Made by a program: the position numbers and the translations under genes. DNA of 64,000 nt from Parasponia andersonii (taxonomy: Eukaryota > Streptophyta > Magnoliopsida > Rosales > Cannabaceae). The notes below the pieces were generated by a model. That model searched no databases. It saw nothing but the letters and a program-made list of their open reading frames with translations, and was not told the DNA's origin. Positions 36,036 to 48,844 of the stretch are shown in pieces (the first letter of the stretch is position 1; the number at the start of each line of letters is the position of its first letter). The stretch is from the NCBI GenBank assembly GCA_002914805.1, contig JXTB01000159.1, positions 138,421-202,420 of the forward strand. The letters run 5' to 3'.

Positions 36036-36648
36036 TGCTAGGAGATCGGCTTTGCAGAAGCGATAATACAGCTAAAATACGAGTTGAGAAAATTTAGGTA
36101 AACTGAAATAAATAAGACACACAAAAGAATTAACGTGGTTCACCCAACTTAGGCTACGTCCACGGACAAGGCTGTGAAGAATTTCACTATGAAGAAGAGA
36201 TTATAACACACTTCTCTCTAAATAAAAGGAGAGAACAAATGAATCTCTCTCTCTCTTGAAATAGGAGAAAACACTCTCTCTAAAAAATTTAGAAGAAAAC
36301 GAGTGGGACACTAAAAGGAATTCCTAGGCTTGAATTCTCTCTTAGAAAAGAAGAGGATTTAGAATGGGATGCAAAACAAGTGATGAAGCCCTCCGTATTT
36401 ATAGAACTTAAAAGGTGGTGTGAACACCATCTTTTACTATTGCTATTACAGCTACTCTTTTTACTATTCCTATTGTGGCTGCCATTTTTACTATTCCTAT
36501 TGCGGTTTCCCTTTTTACTATTCCTATTGCGGTTTCCCTTTTTACTATTCCTATTGCGGCTGCCTTTTTACTATTCCTATTGCGGCTGCCTTTTTACTGT
36601 TTCTATTGCGGCTGGTTAGTGAGCTATAATTATTGATTTGTTCAACAT
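36036..36648 (-). repeat. 5' LTR of the copia element
   Basis: 613 bp, minus-strand orientation, starting TGTTGAACAAATCAATAATT and ending CTCCTAGCA before the primer-binding site. A seven-unit version of the 26-bp minisatellite lies at about 36430-36612. Confidence 0.93.
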
Positions 36649-36653
36649 AAACA

Positions 36654-38092
36654 AAGATTATAATTTATAACTGTAATAGTTAGCATTTTGTTTAGAGAAA
36701 ATAGCATTCAAGTGAACAAAATTAATGAAGGGTGTATTTGATCGGTGTTCATAATAATCAATAACCCTTGTGGGATGTGTGTCATCTGTTGTTCCCGGGC
36801 TCTATGAGAGATCGCAGCAAAGTAGATGAACTTTATTGGGCTTTCAACGGCTGATAGAAGAAGTGAGCCCGCGACTTATTTTTTTTGTTGGGCCAGTCCA
36901 GGAAGCTAGCTTTGATAAATTGAAGGGAAAAAAAAAAAAAGAAATCTCAACATATAACAGCTATAAGAATTATATATTTAATTTTTTTTATTAAAAAAGT
37001 GTGGAAAGACAGTGGAGATTTCTGTCTTACTACAAAGATGGAAAAAAATATTTTATAAACAAAAAAGATGAGAAAAATATATATAATAATGAACCTAATT
37101 GGTCCATTTCATCATTCCTTCTAATAATTTATAGTGTGAATTACAAAAAAATATGCTCTAAGTTTGAGTAATTTAAATCCTGAAATTTTAACTCTATAAA
37201 ATAATAACATGAGATTATAAATTTTCAAAAATAATACTATATACAGATTTTTTGACTAATTTTAACAACCAAAAAATAATAATATCATCCATTAAAACTA
37301 GATTAATCCTTATTATTCTTCTTAAATTTGAGAATATTATTATATTTTATCAGTTAAAATTATTCAAAAAGTCAACTCAGGGTATTAATTTTCAAAAATT
37401 CTTAATCTCAGGGTATTATTTTACAAAATCTAAATTTCAAGATTTAAATTACAGAATATCCAAATTTCAAAATATTTTTATACAGTTATCTCTAATTTAT
37501 GTCATTGATTAGTCAAGCATCCAATATGCATGATATGTATAATGTGTATAAATGGACAACAAGCTTTAGAAATGCACGAAGAGTTGATCGAGCCGATTGA
37601 GCAAAACGTAATACAAGATATTTATCCGTTCAGGTGAACATATTAGCCTTTCTTTGTTGAATCAAAAGGAATATTTGAAATTTACATATACTAATGTAAC
37701 CCAAAAGAGAGACATAAAAAAAAAAGGAAAAAAAAAATATTTGTATGATTGTATATGTAGCTGCATACGCTAACTCTTCCAGGACATATATTTGTTTTTC
37801 TTTTTTATTCTTTTTTTTTTTTAATTTAAGGAACATCAATATGTTAATAATTAATGCTTAGAAAAGTAATACAATTTGTACAAACATGCATATTATTCTC
37901 AATTGAATATTACCGAACGATGGATATTATTATTTAGTGTAGTAAATCTGTCTCTTAAAATTAATTATTGTTCCTGCTGTCCAACATATAATTACTTTAC
38001 TCCAAGAACATTGCAGAGAGCTTAATCATCCAACGCACTATCCAAAACATACGTGATATACCAGAAGAAAATTATACTTTCCTTCATGGACA

Positions 38093-38144
<52 letters not shown>

Positions 38145-38193
38145 TTAATAGTACGTAGTCAATATAAATATGTGTGTATATATATATATATAT
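36654..38193. other. Intergenic AT-rich DNA
   Basis: No gene recognised. (TA)n microsatellites lie at about 38098-38140 and 38176-38193. The frames at 37252-37512 and 37630-37839 are low-complexity. Confidence 0.65.
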
Positions 38194-38423
38194 GGTTGCC
38201 AATTCAATAGGTATTTTTTTTCTTTACCTATGGATAAATATTTTTTTTTAGCCGTTGGATAACCATCTAATAGCTATAATAAAATGTATGAAAGAACGTG
38301 CATCATTAATACTCTTTCTCTCTCTTACTTTTTACAATAAAAAAATATGCATACTAAATTTTCATTGGCCAAATTAATACCTATTAATAGGTAAAAAAAG
38401 AAATACTTAATGGATTGATGCCC
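38194..38423. mobile_element. Probable MITE with ~35-bp imperfect terminal inverted repeats
   Basis: The left end GGTTGCCAATTCAATAGGTA..TTTCTTTACCTAT pairs with the reverse complement of the right end, GGCATCAATCCATTAAGTAT..TTTTTTTACCTAT. Both ends sit in TA-rich DNA, so a TA target duplication is possible but cannot be distinguished from background. About 230 bp, with no coding frame. The superfamily is uncertain; Tc1/mariner is one option. Confidence 0.55.
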
Positions 38424-41400
38424 TATATATATAGGGCATACATATATCTTTAGTGTTTGCATGTAAACTGTTAAAAATTGTCAAGTGGCTTTATATTTTC
38501 AGTGAATTAAAATAATTAAAAGAAGCACTTTTAGCTGTGACAATCATAAATTAAAGAAAATTTAAAGTAAGAAACTGATTAAGTATTTTGCCTCAAAGTT
38601 ATCAGTTTTGATATATAATGTTTAGCTCGATCGTCCGTACACGGATGAAGACAGCAACTTAAATTAAATCAATAATCAAGACACAAATTTTTAGTTCAAT
38701 ATATTATAGTATCGTAAATTATACTAATATATGATCATGGAGAAACAATTAGAACTCCTCGTTGCATTTTAAACTTTGTCTATATATATGAAACTACTTT
38801 AATTACCAGAAATTGCCAATTTTTATTAATTAGGAACTGAATTGTAGGAGTTTATTTTAACTTAGAGCTTGCCAGCTTGGACATTAACATTAAAAATAAC
38901 TATATAGGGATGAAAGCCATGGACTGCACAAAGTTTTTTAGTGTCCAATAATTAATTACTAATATAACTATACATATATGTGGTTCAGAAGAAATCCCCA
39001 TAAAGTTGATAATGATTTAATTCTGAATATTTTACCTTAGATAGTACTTCAGGGAATCATAACCAAAGATCTGTAATAAAGTATAAGATGAAGTGATTTA
39101 AACCATCAATATTGTAGCTTTTGAAGGAGATAATGGATAGATATTCCATTGGTTGAATTTTCATCTTTTTTTTTGGCCATTATATCATATCATAAGCACA
39201 GTACATAGAGAAAATTTTATTATAAGGGTAGGGGAATTTTTTCAGTCGATGGGTAGGGGACTTAGAAAATATATAAGTTAAAGAGTCCAAGTACAAGCGA
39301 AGGCTAGTCATATAACTAGCATAATAAGAGTAGTGTGAAAGGAGAAATTTGATGAAAAACGAAGCTAGCCAATTGATCACATAAATGTACAGATCGATAA
39401 GAAAGATTCCAAATTAAACAATTTCCATCATTCACGTGGGTACCTCATTTGTCGCTTTGCTTAATCTCCAAAAAATTATTCTCTCAACTCTATGCTTTAA
39501 AATTAATTAAACCTCACATGTGAGAGGGCCTCTCTTGGTCTTCCCTTTGGCCAAAGAACAAGGAACTGAACAAAGGATATCCAAAAGAAAAAGCCTCTTC
39601 AACCGCAAATATAGGGCTTGTGAATAAGAAAGCAGAACTGTGTGCCAGCAGATTCTAGGCATGGGTGCCTTTCACATGGGAGCTTGGGTTTAATTAGAAT
39701 TAATTAACATTTTCTTTTTCCATATATTTCTCTTTGTCCATCAGCTCAATATTTTATGTATTAATTAGCCCTTCATGGACCTTGCTTGTTAGATATAATT
39801 GTTTATATTGGGAGATGGTGATGGGTTTTGATTTGTTTAATTAATGGAATACAGTACTTGGTGATCATTAGTAAAATATATTATATTACATGAGATAATA
39901 TAAAATTAATTAAGTCACTCGCATTAAGGCTGTAACAGTTTCTCATCTTTTTCATCATAAACATCATCATCATCTACTTCTTCCCTCAAGGTTAGAACCT
40001 GTCTTTCTTGAAGACCTCCAAAGTAATATTGAGACTTCTCGACCGGACTAACTACTTTTAATGTAAAAGTTCATGAGTACATATGTATATAAAGTCATAT
40101 TAAATGAAGCGCACAGACATAGCTATATTGTCAAAGACAAGCACGGTCCCTCCATCTATGAAAAGTCTACAACACATAATTAGATACTGTATAAATATAA
40201 AAACACAAAATTTTAATCATAATATCGTTCAAGACATCCTATTAAGAAGTTACTATTACATATGGTTGTTCTTAATTAAGTCAATATTCGTCACGGTATT
40301 TGCCAATTTTAATTTCCAGATCCCGTGAAGAGGTCAACTTAATTTGGTTAGACTTTGGTGCATGATAACAGTCTTCTAATTGTTCTGAAAAGAGACAAAT
40401 TAGATATCAATGCTTGTGAAACTTGAAAATTAAATCAAAGCCTTCATCTAATTAGCTAATTATAATAGTTCTCCTTAAATTACGAAGATTCTATCAATTT
40501 GTCACCCCAACATCTCAAGCTGAGGTTAGCTAGCCAGTTGGATCTTGCGCAAGAAGTATCTTTTGTTTTATTTTATTTTATTTTATTTTGTTTTTCTAAG
40601 TAAGTTTTGAACACCACATTTCGAGAAGAGTAAGTGTGCAAATAAGATAATTGTTGATATTACTGAGATGTTTAAATTAATCATATATATACATATATAT
40701 ATGTGTGTGTATATAGTTGGTTTATTATGCTTATGTAGTAGTACCTTAATTCTACTGAAATATCCAAATTATGAAGATTAGTGCTCGCTAGCTAGTTATT
40801 CTTAACCAGTCAATGCGAGTATTGCATGGGAGACATGTGAACTATACATGTGCAGTACTTAGGACTTAATCAACAATTTGAATTTCAATCTATAGGAAGT
40901 GATGACACTGCGGGCGTTGTGGTCTGGCTTTGAATATATGTGATTATGTTTCAGGGTCAGCTGTATATATACATTTATATACATATTATTTTTATTTATG
41001 TTTCCGGATATATATATATATATATATACATATTTATAGTTGTACCAGCATACATAATATCTTGTTGTTATTCGTCTTTTTCTGTACTGAAATGACAAAA
41101 CAAACAAGTCGTAAATGTTCAAACAAATAAAATGAAATACTGCTAGTTCAATCCAATGAGTGAAAGACGAATGTGACGACGAGATGTGTTGAAGAGGCCG
41201 TACGTTTTAAAGCTCTCTCTCTCTCTTCCTTGGTTTTGGGTCCATTGGCCGAAAAAAAAAAAAATGAAGTTTTACATTTTGCTGAACTGAATAAATCATA
41301 GTTGAGATAATACAAAGATGGCAGTCGGCTTATTAAGCGTTTTCTTTTTTTCTTTTTGGGATATACACGTCGCTAATAAGATATAGATTCGGAAATTACT

Positions 41401-42056
41401 ACATATATAAGCTATAAATAAGTTATTTCCTTTTAATTCAGAGAGAATGAAAATTTTCTAAATTAATTAATATATGTCCTATATTCTGTAATCACATGTG
41501 CCCCACATGACCTCCTAATTAATGAAATAATCCATGTAGGACAGTTGGTAGTCGCTTCTTATTATTATTCTTACACCCTAATAATTCAGTTAATTAAGTC
41601 AACATATATAGATGGGAATCAACCCATTTCTGTCGTCTTCTTCCTGGATTGCCTGTTGTTATAATCATGGATGTCAGCTAGCCAAACGTGGTCAACTTAA
41701 TGAAAATAACTCGATATATCAATAAAAATGACAAGAAAGCTGTGTGAGAGCCAAAATACTATCACATATGTTTAGCTGGATTAATATTAATAACAATACC
41801 TATTATTAATCTCAATATAAGTACTTACTACGTACATAATCATCAAAACTTATATTTTCTCTTTCACACATTGGGACGTCATATACGTGGCAACCGTAGT
41901 AACTATGAGGTTGATAATTACTATAAAATGAACATTGTATCCTAATTATAATTAATTAGTAGACTAATTTGTTTATTGTAGAGCCAAGGGTTTGATGTCC
42001 ACAAGTAAGTCATGCACAAATTATAAATATGTATATACAGAACATAAATCTGCGTA
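38424..42056. other. Intergenic AT-rich DNA
   Basis: No gene recognised. Contains the perfect palindrome CTTTGGCCAAAG near 39544, a (TTTTA)n run near 40565-40590, and (AT)n runs near 40684-40710 and 41008-41028. The short frames here have no family match. Confidence 0.6.
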
Positions 42057-42061
42057 GTTAA

Positions 42062-43607
42062 TGTCACGATCGAAAATTTAACGCTGTGACTTTTAGTAAT
42101 TTTAAGTGAAAATAGTGATGAATAGTAGTTTCTAAAATTTCAGAAAAATTTAAGTACTTAAAATTTAAATTTAGTCCTCAAAAATAAATAAATTACGAGA
42201 TTGGACAAATTTAAAAATCATTATATTATTTACTAGTTTTACATTTTTAAGTAAATTTTTCATTTTAAGATGAGAGGAAATCCTAATTAACTAGTTTTAA
42301 AACTTTTATTAATTCATAAAGTTTAATAAAAGAGTTCAAATTAAAACCCAAGGCCCAATGTTCAAATAATTTACATAAAATCATTTTATTTTCTAAGTAC
42401 GCGATTTAATAATAAAATCATCTTTATACATCTACTCAGTAAATATATTACTATTGGCTAAATAAATATAACTTAGGAACGGGAAATTGATACCGAGTAC
42501 AAACCAACCAAAGAAGAAGATTGGAACTTCAAGCATATGCCAAACATGCTTGCCAAGTTACCAGAATAATTACCACAAAATAGGTCAGTACCTAAAATAG
42601 GAGGAAGTATGGGGGTGAGCACGAGAATGCTCAGTAGAAACTCAATCACCTTTTTGAGTGAATGCAATTTTATCAAACCTGCATGGTTAATGCATTTTTC
42701 CAAAATCCATTTATAAACCAAATTTATAAAACAAACAGTATCTAGAATAATCACATATTCAAAACCAAAGTCAAAAATCACAAGATTGTACATATCATAA
42801 ATCAACTCATCCCATGAGCTCACACTTCACGTCACGAACTAGAGTAACTCGTTCTACATGTACTAAGTACTCTTTGCCCGATATTTATCCCAAAAAACTA
42901 AAAGGACACCCATGTGTCTAAGCTTATCGAAACGGAGGGACAACTGAATGCCTACATCGACCGAATAGGAATAATCAGAAAAACTTCATGCAGGTTTGCG
43001 GGCTCTCACTAAAGGCAGGTGTACTAATTCGCCTACTACAATAATGCGATGCCTAAGATGTATCTCATGTGTGATATTATGGTATGTACAATATGTAACA
43101 AAATATGCATAATAACCATACAATACATAACCAAGCAAAGCTTTAAAATTCAACTTAGCATTATTCTGGATTTACTATACATGGACAAAACACCGATGTT
43201 TTACCCCATAGTCATAATATAAAAATATGTATAAAATTCATACAGTTCAATCCCAACATAATCCAATAATTTTCAGCAATTTATTAGAATATTATTTATT
43301 CACAATTTTTCACAAAATAGTTATAATGAAAATTTTCAAATTAAAACATGTATAAAATCTGATAATTGAATCCTTACCTCGAGATAGTAGTTATGCTGAG
43401 CTAACGACACTAGAAATATCCTCAATTAATCACCTAGTTGTTCAGACAGTTATTCTCAGATCTCGTCACGTTCACTTGAAAAGTTGACTTTTCAAATGGA
43501 GCCTCAGATTGAGAAATAGAGATCATCACTGAATTCAGAACACCCAAAAATATTGGGTTAGACAAAAAAATTTGTCCAAAATGGGTTTCGATGCAGGACC
43601 GGCCCAT
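42062..43607 (-). repeat. Gypsy left LTR, outer part (left of nested insertion)
   Basis: Starts TGTCACGATCG on the plus strand, adjoining the target duplication. It continues after the nested copia at 50559. The frame at 42473-42823 lies within the LTR and is not a gene. Confidence 0.75.
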
Positions 43608-45307
43608 TGTTGAGAAATTAAGACTTCAATCTTACTCACTCTTATTTTGAAGATAACAAACATTTGATTTAGTACTAATGATTTAACTTGAATATGTAGT
43701 GAAATGGTATAAAGTTCTATTTCAAGTTAATCAAAGAATCAAGCTTGAAGATGGATGCATATAGATATATTAGAATCAAACTTGAAGATGAACAATCAAG
43801 ATACAAGATCGTGTCTAAATAGGGTATATTCATACTTAGTCTTGTATTTGATTTAGTTCATTGCACATAAGTTCTCTTTGCATTGGCTCATATTTTTCAA
43901 AAGAGTTTTCAAACTATCTTAAGCTTAAAATGGTTATTTTATCATAGAAGTTTGAAAATATAATATAATGATCTCTTTGAATGGGAAAATATTCTTTAAA
44001 ACATAATTTCTTAAGGTTAAACAAGTTGCAAATATATTTGAAATCATGATTATTTGAAATAGGCTAAAAGAATATTTTCTATTTGCAAATAAGAATGTGT
44101 TTTAGGATGAACACTTTATAAATTATTATTAAATATCTTTGTGAAACTAAAACAAGTTTACAATAGCTAAAATATTCTTTTCAAATTGATTTCTAATTTT
44201 TTTAAAGTGTTTAAAATAAATTTAGAAGTTAGTTTTTAAAAAACGACAAAAACTGTTAAAATCTGAAAAATACCAAAATCCTGTCAAAATCTGAAATTTG
44301 ACCACAACATGATTTTGGTCGACCAAAGTTGGTCGACCAATTTTTAGACCAGTGGCCAGAAATGACCGTTGAAGCTGAACTGATGTGTCAAACTCCAACG
44401 GCTATAATTTTGGTCGACCAAACATTTGGCAGAAAGCAAATAACGGTTATAAATAGCTAGTTTTCTTAGATATCTATATATAAAGTCTTATTTGATGTCA
44501 TTTAACATAAGAGCATGAACTTATTAAATTGATATTCATCTACTCTTAAAAGTGTCTTAGCCTATTTTCACATCAATTACACTTTCAAATCATATTGAGC
44601 CATTCTTAGAGTATTCATTGTGCATTGTTCTCAAATCTCCTAAGCCAAAATTGTATTAATTAATTTGTGAGGAGAATTTGTGAGTGAGTGTTCACTCTTG
44701 TTTATTGAATAACCATTGAGTATGAGGTGAGATTGCCACTAGATTCAAAAACAACCTGATTTAGGTGAGGTTGCCATCGGAGTCATAAACAACCCGTGAG
44801 TTGGTGAGATTGGCACCATTGTCTAAACAATTCGTATAAGTGAGATTGTCATCAGAGTCAAAATAATCCGAGGTTAGGCATGATAGAGCCGGAGTCAAGA
44901 CTATTGTAAAGGCTAGGGTGTGCCTAAGAAGAATTCACTCCATTTGTAAAAGGGTCGTCAATCCCATAATCTTGATCTGATAGTGGAAAGCTCAAAGTAA
45001 GTTGTCGAGGGCCGGGGATATAGGCAAACTGTCGTATTTGTCGAACCTCGTAAAAACTGAGTTTGCACTTTCTCTATTTCTACACTCTTTACTTTATTGC
45101 AAACTATTTAATTGAGTGTTTAATATTTAGTGTGCTTGATATACTTGCTGTTATTGCATTATGTTTAGTAATTATTGTTGATTTAGCTAAAAAAGTTTTA
45201 AAATAGTGGTCTATGGTTTTGAATATTTGAAAAGTTTGTTAAAATATTTTAAAACTCAATTCACCCTCCCTTTTGAGTTGTTAATATTGGGCTAACAATA
45301 GCTAACA
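43608..45307 (+). repeat. 5' LTR of the nested copia element
   Basis: 1700 bp, TG...CA, highly similar to 48845-50558. Contains several GGTCGACC palindromes around 44316-44340 and 44413, and a TATATATAA-type TATA region near 44475 that may be the LTR promoter. Confidence 0.92.
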
Positions 45308-45309
45308 AT

Positions 45310-45321
45310 TGGTATCAGAGC
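45310..45321 (+). other. Primer-binding site of the nested copia element
   Basis: TGGTATCAGAGC two bases after the LTR, complementary to initiator tRNA-Met. Confidence 0.9.
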
Positions 45322-45357
45322 TTAGTGCTTAATTTTAAAAGACTTAACCGTCTTGAG

Positions 45358-46860
45358 ATGGCTAACCCAAATAATTTTCAAATCTTTTCATATGAGAGGT
45401 ATTCAACCACTAGATCACTATTTTTTAATGGAACTGATTATAATTATTAGAAAAATAGAATGCTTACATATCTACACTCTTTAGATTTTGATTTATGGCA
45501 TATTGTTACTAAAAGTCTATTTATTTTTAAGAAAAAGTTTGATGATAAAGAAGTAGATGAATATGATGTAAATGATAAAATTACATTTTCAAAAAATGGT
45601 AGAGCTATGCATATTTTGATTTGTGGTATGGATAGAGATATATTTAATAATGTTAAAAAAGCCACAAATACTCATGAAATGTGAAAAATACTTGAAGTGC
45701 CGTATCAAGATACAAATTCTATGAAAGAGACGAAAATCAATATTCTTACACGCCAATATAAATTATTCAAGATGCATAAAGATGAGACTATTGCTCAAAT
45801 GTTTACTAGATTTACTATTATTATAAACTCCTTTAATACTCTTGGAAAATCATTCTCTAATATAGATTTGGTGAATAAAGTGCTTAGGAGTCTTCCTAAA
45901 GTGTATCTAAGCAAAGTGGTGGCAATTCAAGAAGCTAGAGATCTCACCAAATTTCTTCTAGAAGAACTTATGGGTTCACTCATGACACATGAGATCTTGA
46001 TGAAAAAAAGTAATGAAAGAGATCAAAAAACAACATATGCTTCATGGCAATAGAAAATGAGATAAGCTCACTTGAACCTAAAAGTAAATTTCATGATATT
46101 AGTGATACTAGTAGTGAGTTTAGTGATAGTGATTGTGATTTATCATATGAAAACTTATTGAGTGATTTTAATGATTTGCACAAAAATTATAAAAAAATCA
46201 TTTTCAAGAATAATGCTCTTAAAATGAAAATTCTTAATTTGTCAAAAATAATTAAAAGTTTACCAAAGAAAATGAAGTAAAATCACCTTGTAGTAGTTGT
46301 GATATTTTGTCAAAAGAAAATACTTTCTTAAATGACAAGATTTTTAACTTGACCAACATTATCCACAAGTTCACTAATGGAAAGAAGAATTTTGATTCAA
46401 TGCTTGGTGGACAAAGATGTGTTTTTGACAAAGGAGATATAGGATACAAACCGTTTGTAAAACAAAAGTATCTCAAAAATTATTTTATCAAAGCAACATT
46501 TAATGATAAATCAAAATATACATATACTTATTGTAATCAAGATGGACATACTAGTTTTTTATGCTTTGTAAAGAAAAATACATATTTTGATGAAAAACTA
46601 GCTTGGGTACCAAAGAGTTCATAGACTAACTCCCAAGGACCCAAAGTTATGTGGGTACCAAAATCCAAATTTGAATCTTTGTTGTAGGAACAACCAAGAA
46701 AATGGGCACTTTAAGAACTTGACCAATGACTTCACCATGCTCTAAAATTTTACAAGGAAATAATGGTGGATATTTCATTTTTAGAGACAATACAAAAAGC
46801 AAGATTATTGGCATAAGTAATATCAGTAACAATTCTTTGCCTTCATTTAAAAATGTCTTG
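45358..46860 (+). pseudogene. Broken copia gag with protease trace
   Basis: Begins ATGGCTAACCCAAATAAT at 45358. The gag domain (LDFDLWHIV, INILTRQYKLFKM, LRSLPKVYLSKV) is broken by TAG at about 45448 and TGA at about 45682, both where related proteins have tryptophan. A frameshift follows at about 46050. Further on are an acidic serine-rich stretch, a degenerate CCHC-like knuckle (CNQDGHTSFLC, near 46537) and WVPK motifs typical of SIRE-type gag. After about 46660 only scattered protease-like codons remain. Reverse transcriptase and RNase H are not present. Confidence 0.85.
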
Positions 46861-48844
46861 CTAGAAATATATTATGCTTAATTCTTGTCAATCATTTGAT
46901 TAGGTTTTTGAAGTTTGTTTTATTCTTTTAAATATACAATTTGAAATTTTTGATTTAAAATCCAACATTGGAACTTTTCCTAGTTACTTTACTACTACTT
47001 ATGCATAAAGAAAGCTTTTCAACAAAAGAACTAAGTAGTAGATATACCTATGCATGTGACATTTGATGAAACTAACGACTCCTTCAAGGAGAAAAGCATA
47101 GATGATGTTGTTGTAGATTTGGTATTTAAGCTTGAATGATTGGAGCTTAACGAAAAATCCAAAGATAATGATTAAGTTCAACCTCAACACAAAGAAGATG
47201 AAGAGCAATTGGAATGATGGTATAAATGATTCTATTTGATTTATAAATTGTTCATACATGATTCAAATTATTTGCACAATGTATAATACTTAAACTCTTA
47301 TATTTGTACAAGTGCTTGATAGTTTTTACATGACATATACCATACATAATTAATTGAATTATTTTATCTATATTAGTATTGTGTTTGAACTCAAAATGAT
47401 GCATTACTTGAATTCAATATTTACACTTTGTAACTTTATCATTTTGCATTTTTACGCATTATTTTTTTTATGAGAACATTTTTTTTTTTGAATATCACAT
47501 ATAAGATTCTCATTAGCTTTCAAAACATGCTTTATTGTGTTTTATCTTTTCTGATCATCTATTTCTTATGGTTGTTTAAATTTGGATAACATATCATGTT
47601 TGGATTAGATGCTTGTTATTTTTTGCTTATTCATGCTTTTACTTTATATCTGTTAATTGGTATCAATCTTATCCTTCATGTTTATACAACTTTTTAATAA
47701 AATCAAAAGGAGAAGAAGAATGCGTTTTTGATTTAAATTATTTCAATTGGTATCAAGTTAGTCATTTTATCTTTGAGTTATTACTTTAATTGGTATCAAC
47801 TTGGTATATTTTTTCAGAATATAATTGGTATCTATTGGCATAGTTTTAATTAGCATTAAAATTGGTTATTATATTTCTTCAAATATAATTGGTAATTGTT
47901 TTCAAAAATAATTGGTATCCATAATTGATGTCTCTCATATATGATTGATCTTTTCTTACTTTGAATATTGATATTTTGATTATGATTCATATATTGAGGG
48001 GGAGCATATTTATGATTTACTTGTGCTAAATTCGTCATTATCATTTTTCATGAATTTTATGCTCTCTATAATTTGATAAAAATGAAGGAAAGGAAATTAT
48101 TTTACTATTATACTTTAATGATTTTAATTTCTCCTCTATGCTTTGTGATGATTATACTTGGAGAAATATATTGTCAACAAGTGAAATATTTAAAGCTTTC
48201 GTGATCTTGATTTGATGAAACTTCTTTACATATAATATGTTATACTTCTCATACTTTTTGGCATCATATTGTTATTCAATCTAATGTATGACATTGTTAT
48301 TCTTATTTTGAAGATTGTTCAATCCTAGCTTCCTCCATATCTCCTTATTGCTTTGTCATATTATTTTTTACATGGGAAGAAAATTGTTTGAATATTTCTC
48401 TTTTATATACTTGTGTCATGAATTCAAATAGAGAAAGTAGTATAGTGAATTCATATGGGGAGAATCTTATTTTAAAGATAAATTAGTTTTTATGGAAAAT
48501 CTAGTTTGATATTTGACTCTATCTTTTTAATGATGTCAAAAGGGAGAGAATAATGTTGATTTATGAAAATGAAGAGAAAAGATTTATTTATGAGTGTGCA
48601 TAGTTTAAGGGAAAGAACTTGTTTTAGCACACATTTCAAATTTTCTCACAATATACTTATGATGCTTAATTGAGTTAAAAAAGGGGAGCAAGTCCCTTTA
48701 ACTTTCTCAAGTATATTTTGAGATGAGTTTAAAATATGATAAGGAATAAGATAAACTTGTCAAATTTCATATTTTAATATCCTCATTGTATATTTTCTTG
48801 TTATCTCATAAATCAATGTTTGTCATCATCAAAAAGGAGGAGAT
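46861..48844 (+). other. Residual interior and 3' spacer of the nested copia element
   Basis: Contains a short piece like the integrase-RT linker near 47050-47190, then AT-rich non-coding DNA in which AATTGGTATC-type motifs recur between about 47650 and 47915. It ends with the purine-rich tract before the 3' LTR. Confidence 0.6.

Larger units (their letters stand above)
31255..36648 (-). mobile_element. Ty1/copia LTR retrotransposon, structurally complete, coding decayed
   Basis: Flanked by the perfect 5-bp target duplication TAAAC (31250-31254 and 36649-36653). Two direct LTRs (31255-31946 and 36036-36648) enclose a primer-binding site at 36022-36034 (minus strand TGGTATCAGAGCC, the initiator-methionine tRNA type) and a polypurine tract AGTGGGAGAA at 31947-31956. 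The domain order gag, protease, integrase, reverse transcriptase, RNase H on the minus strand defines Ty1/copia. Total length is 5394 bp, normal for this group. Multiple stops and frameshifts make it non-autonomous. Confidence 0.96.

Noticed and set aside
39544..39555. CTTTGGCCAAAG palindrome near a miR399-like phrase
   Set aside because: No extended hairpin and no match to a known mature miRNA.
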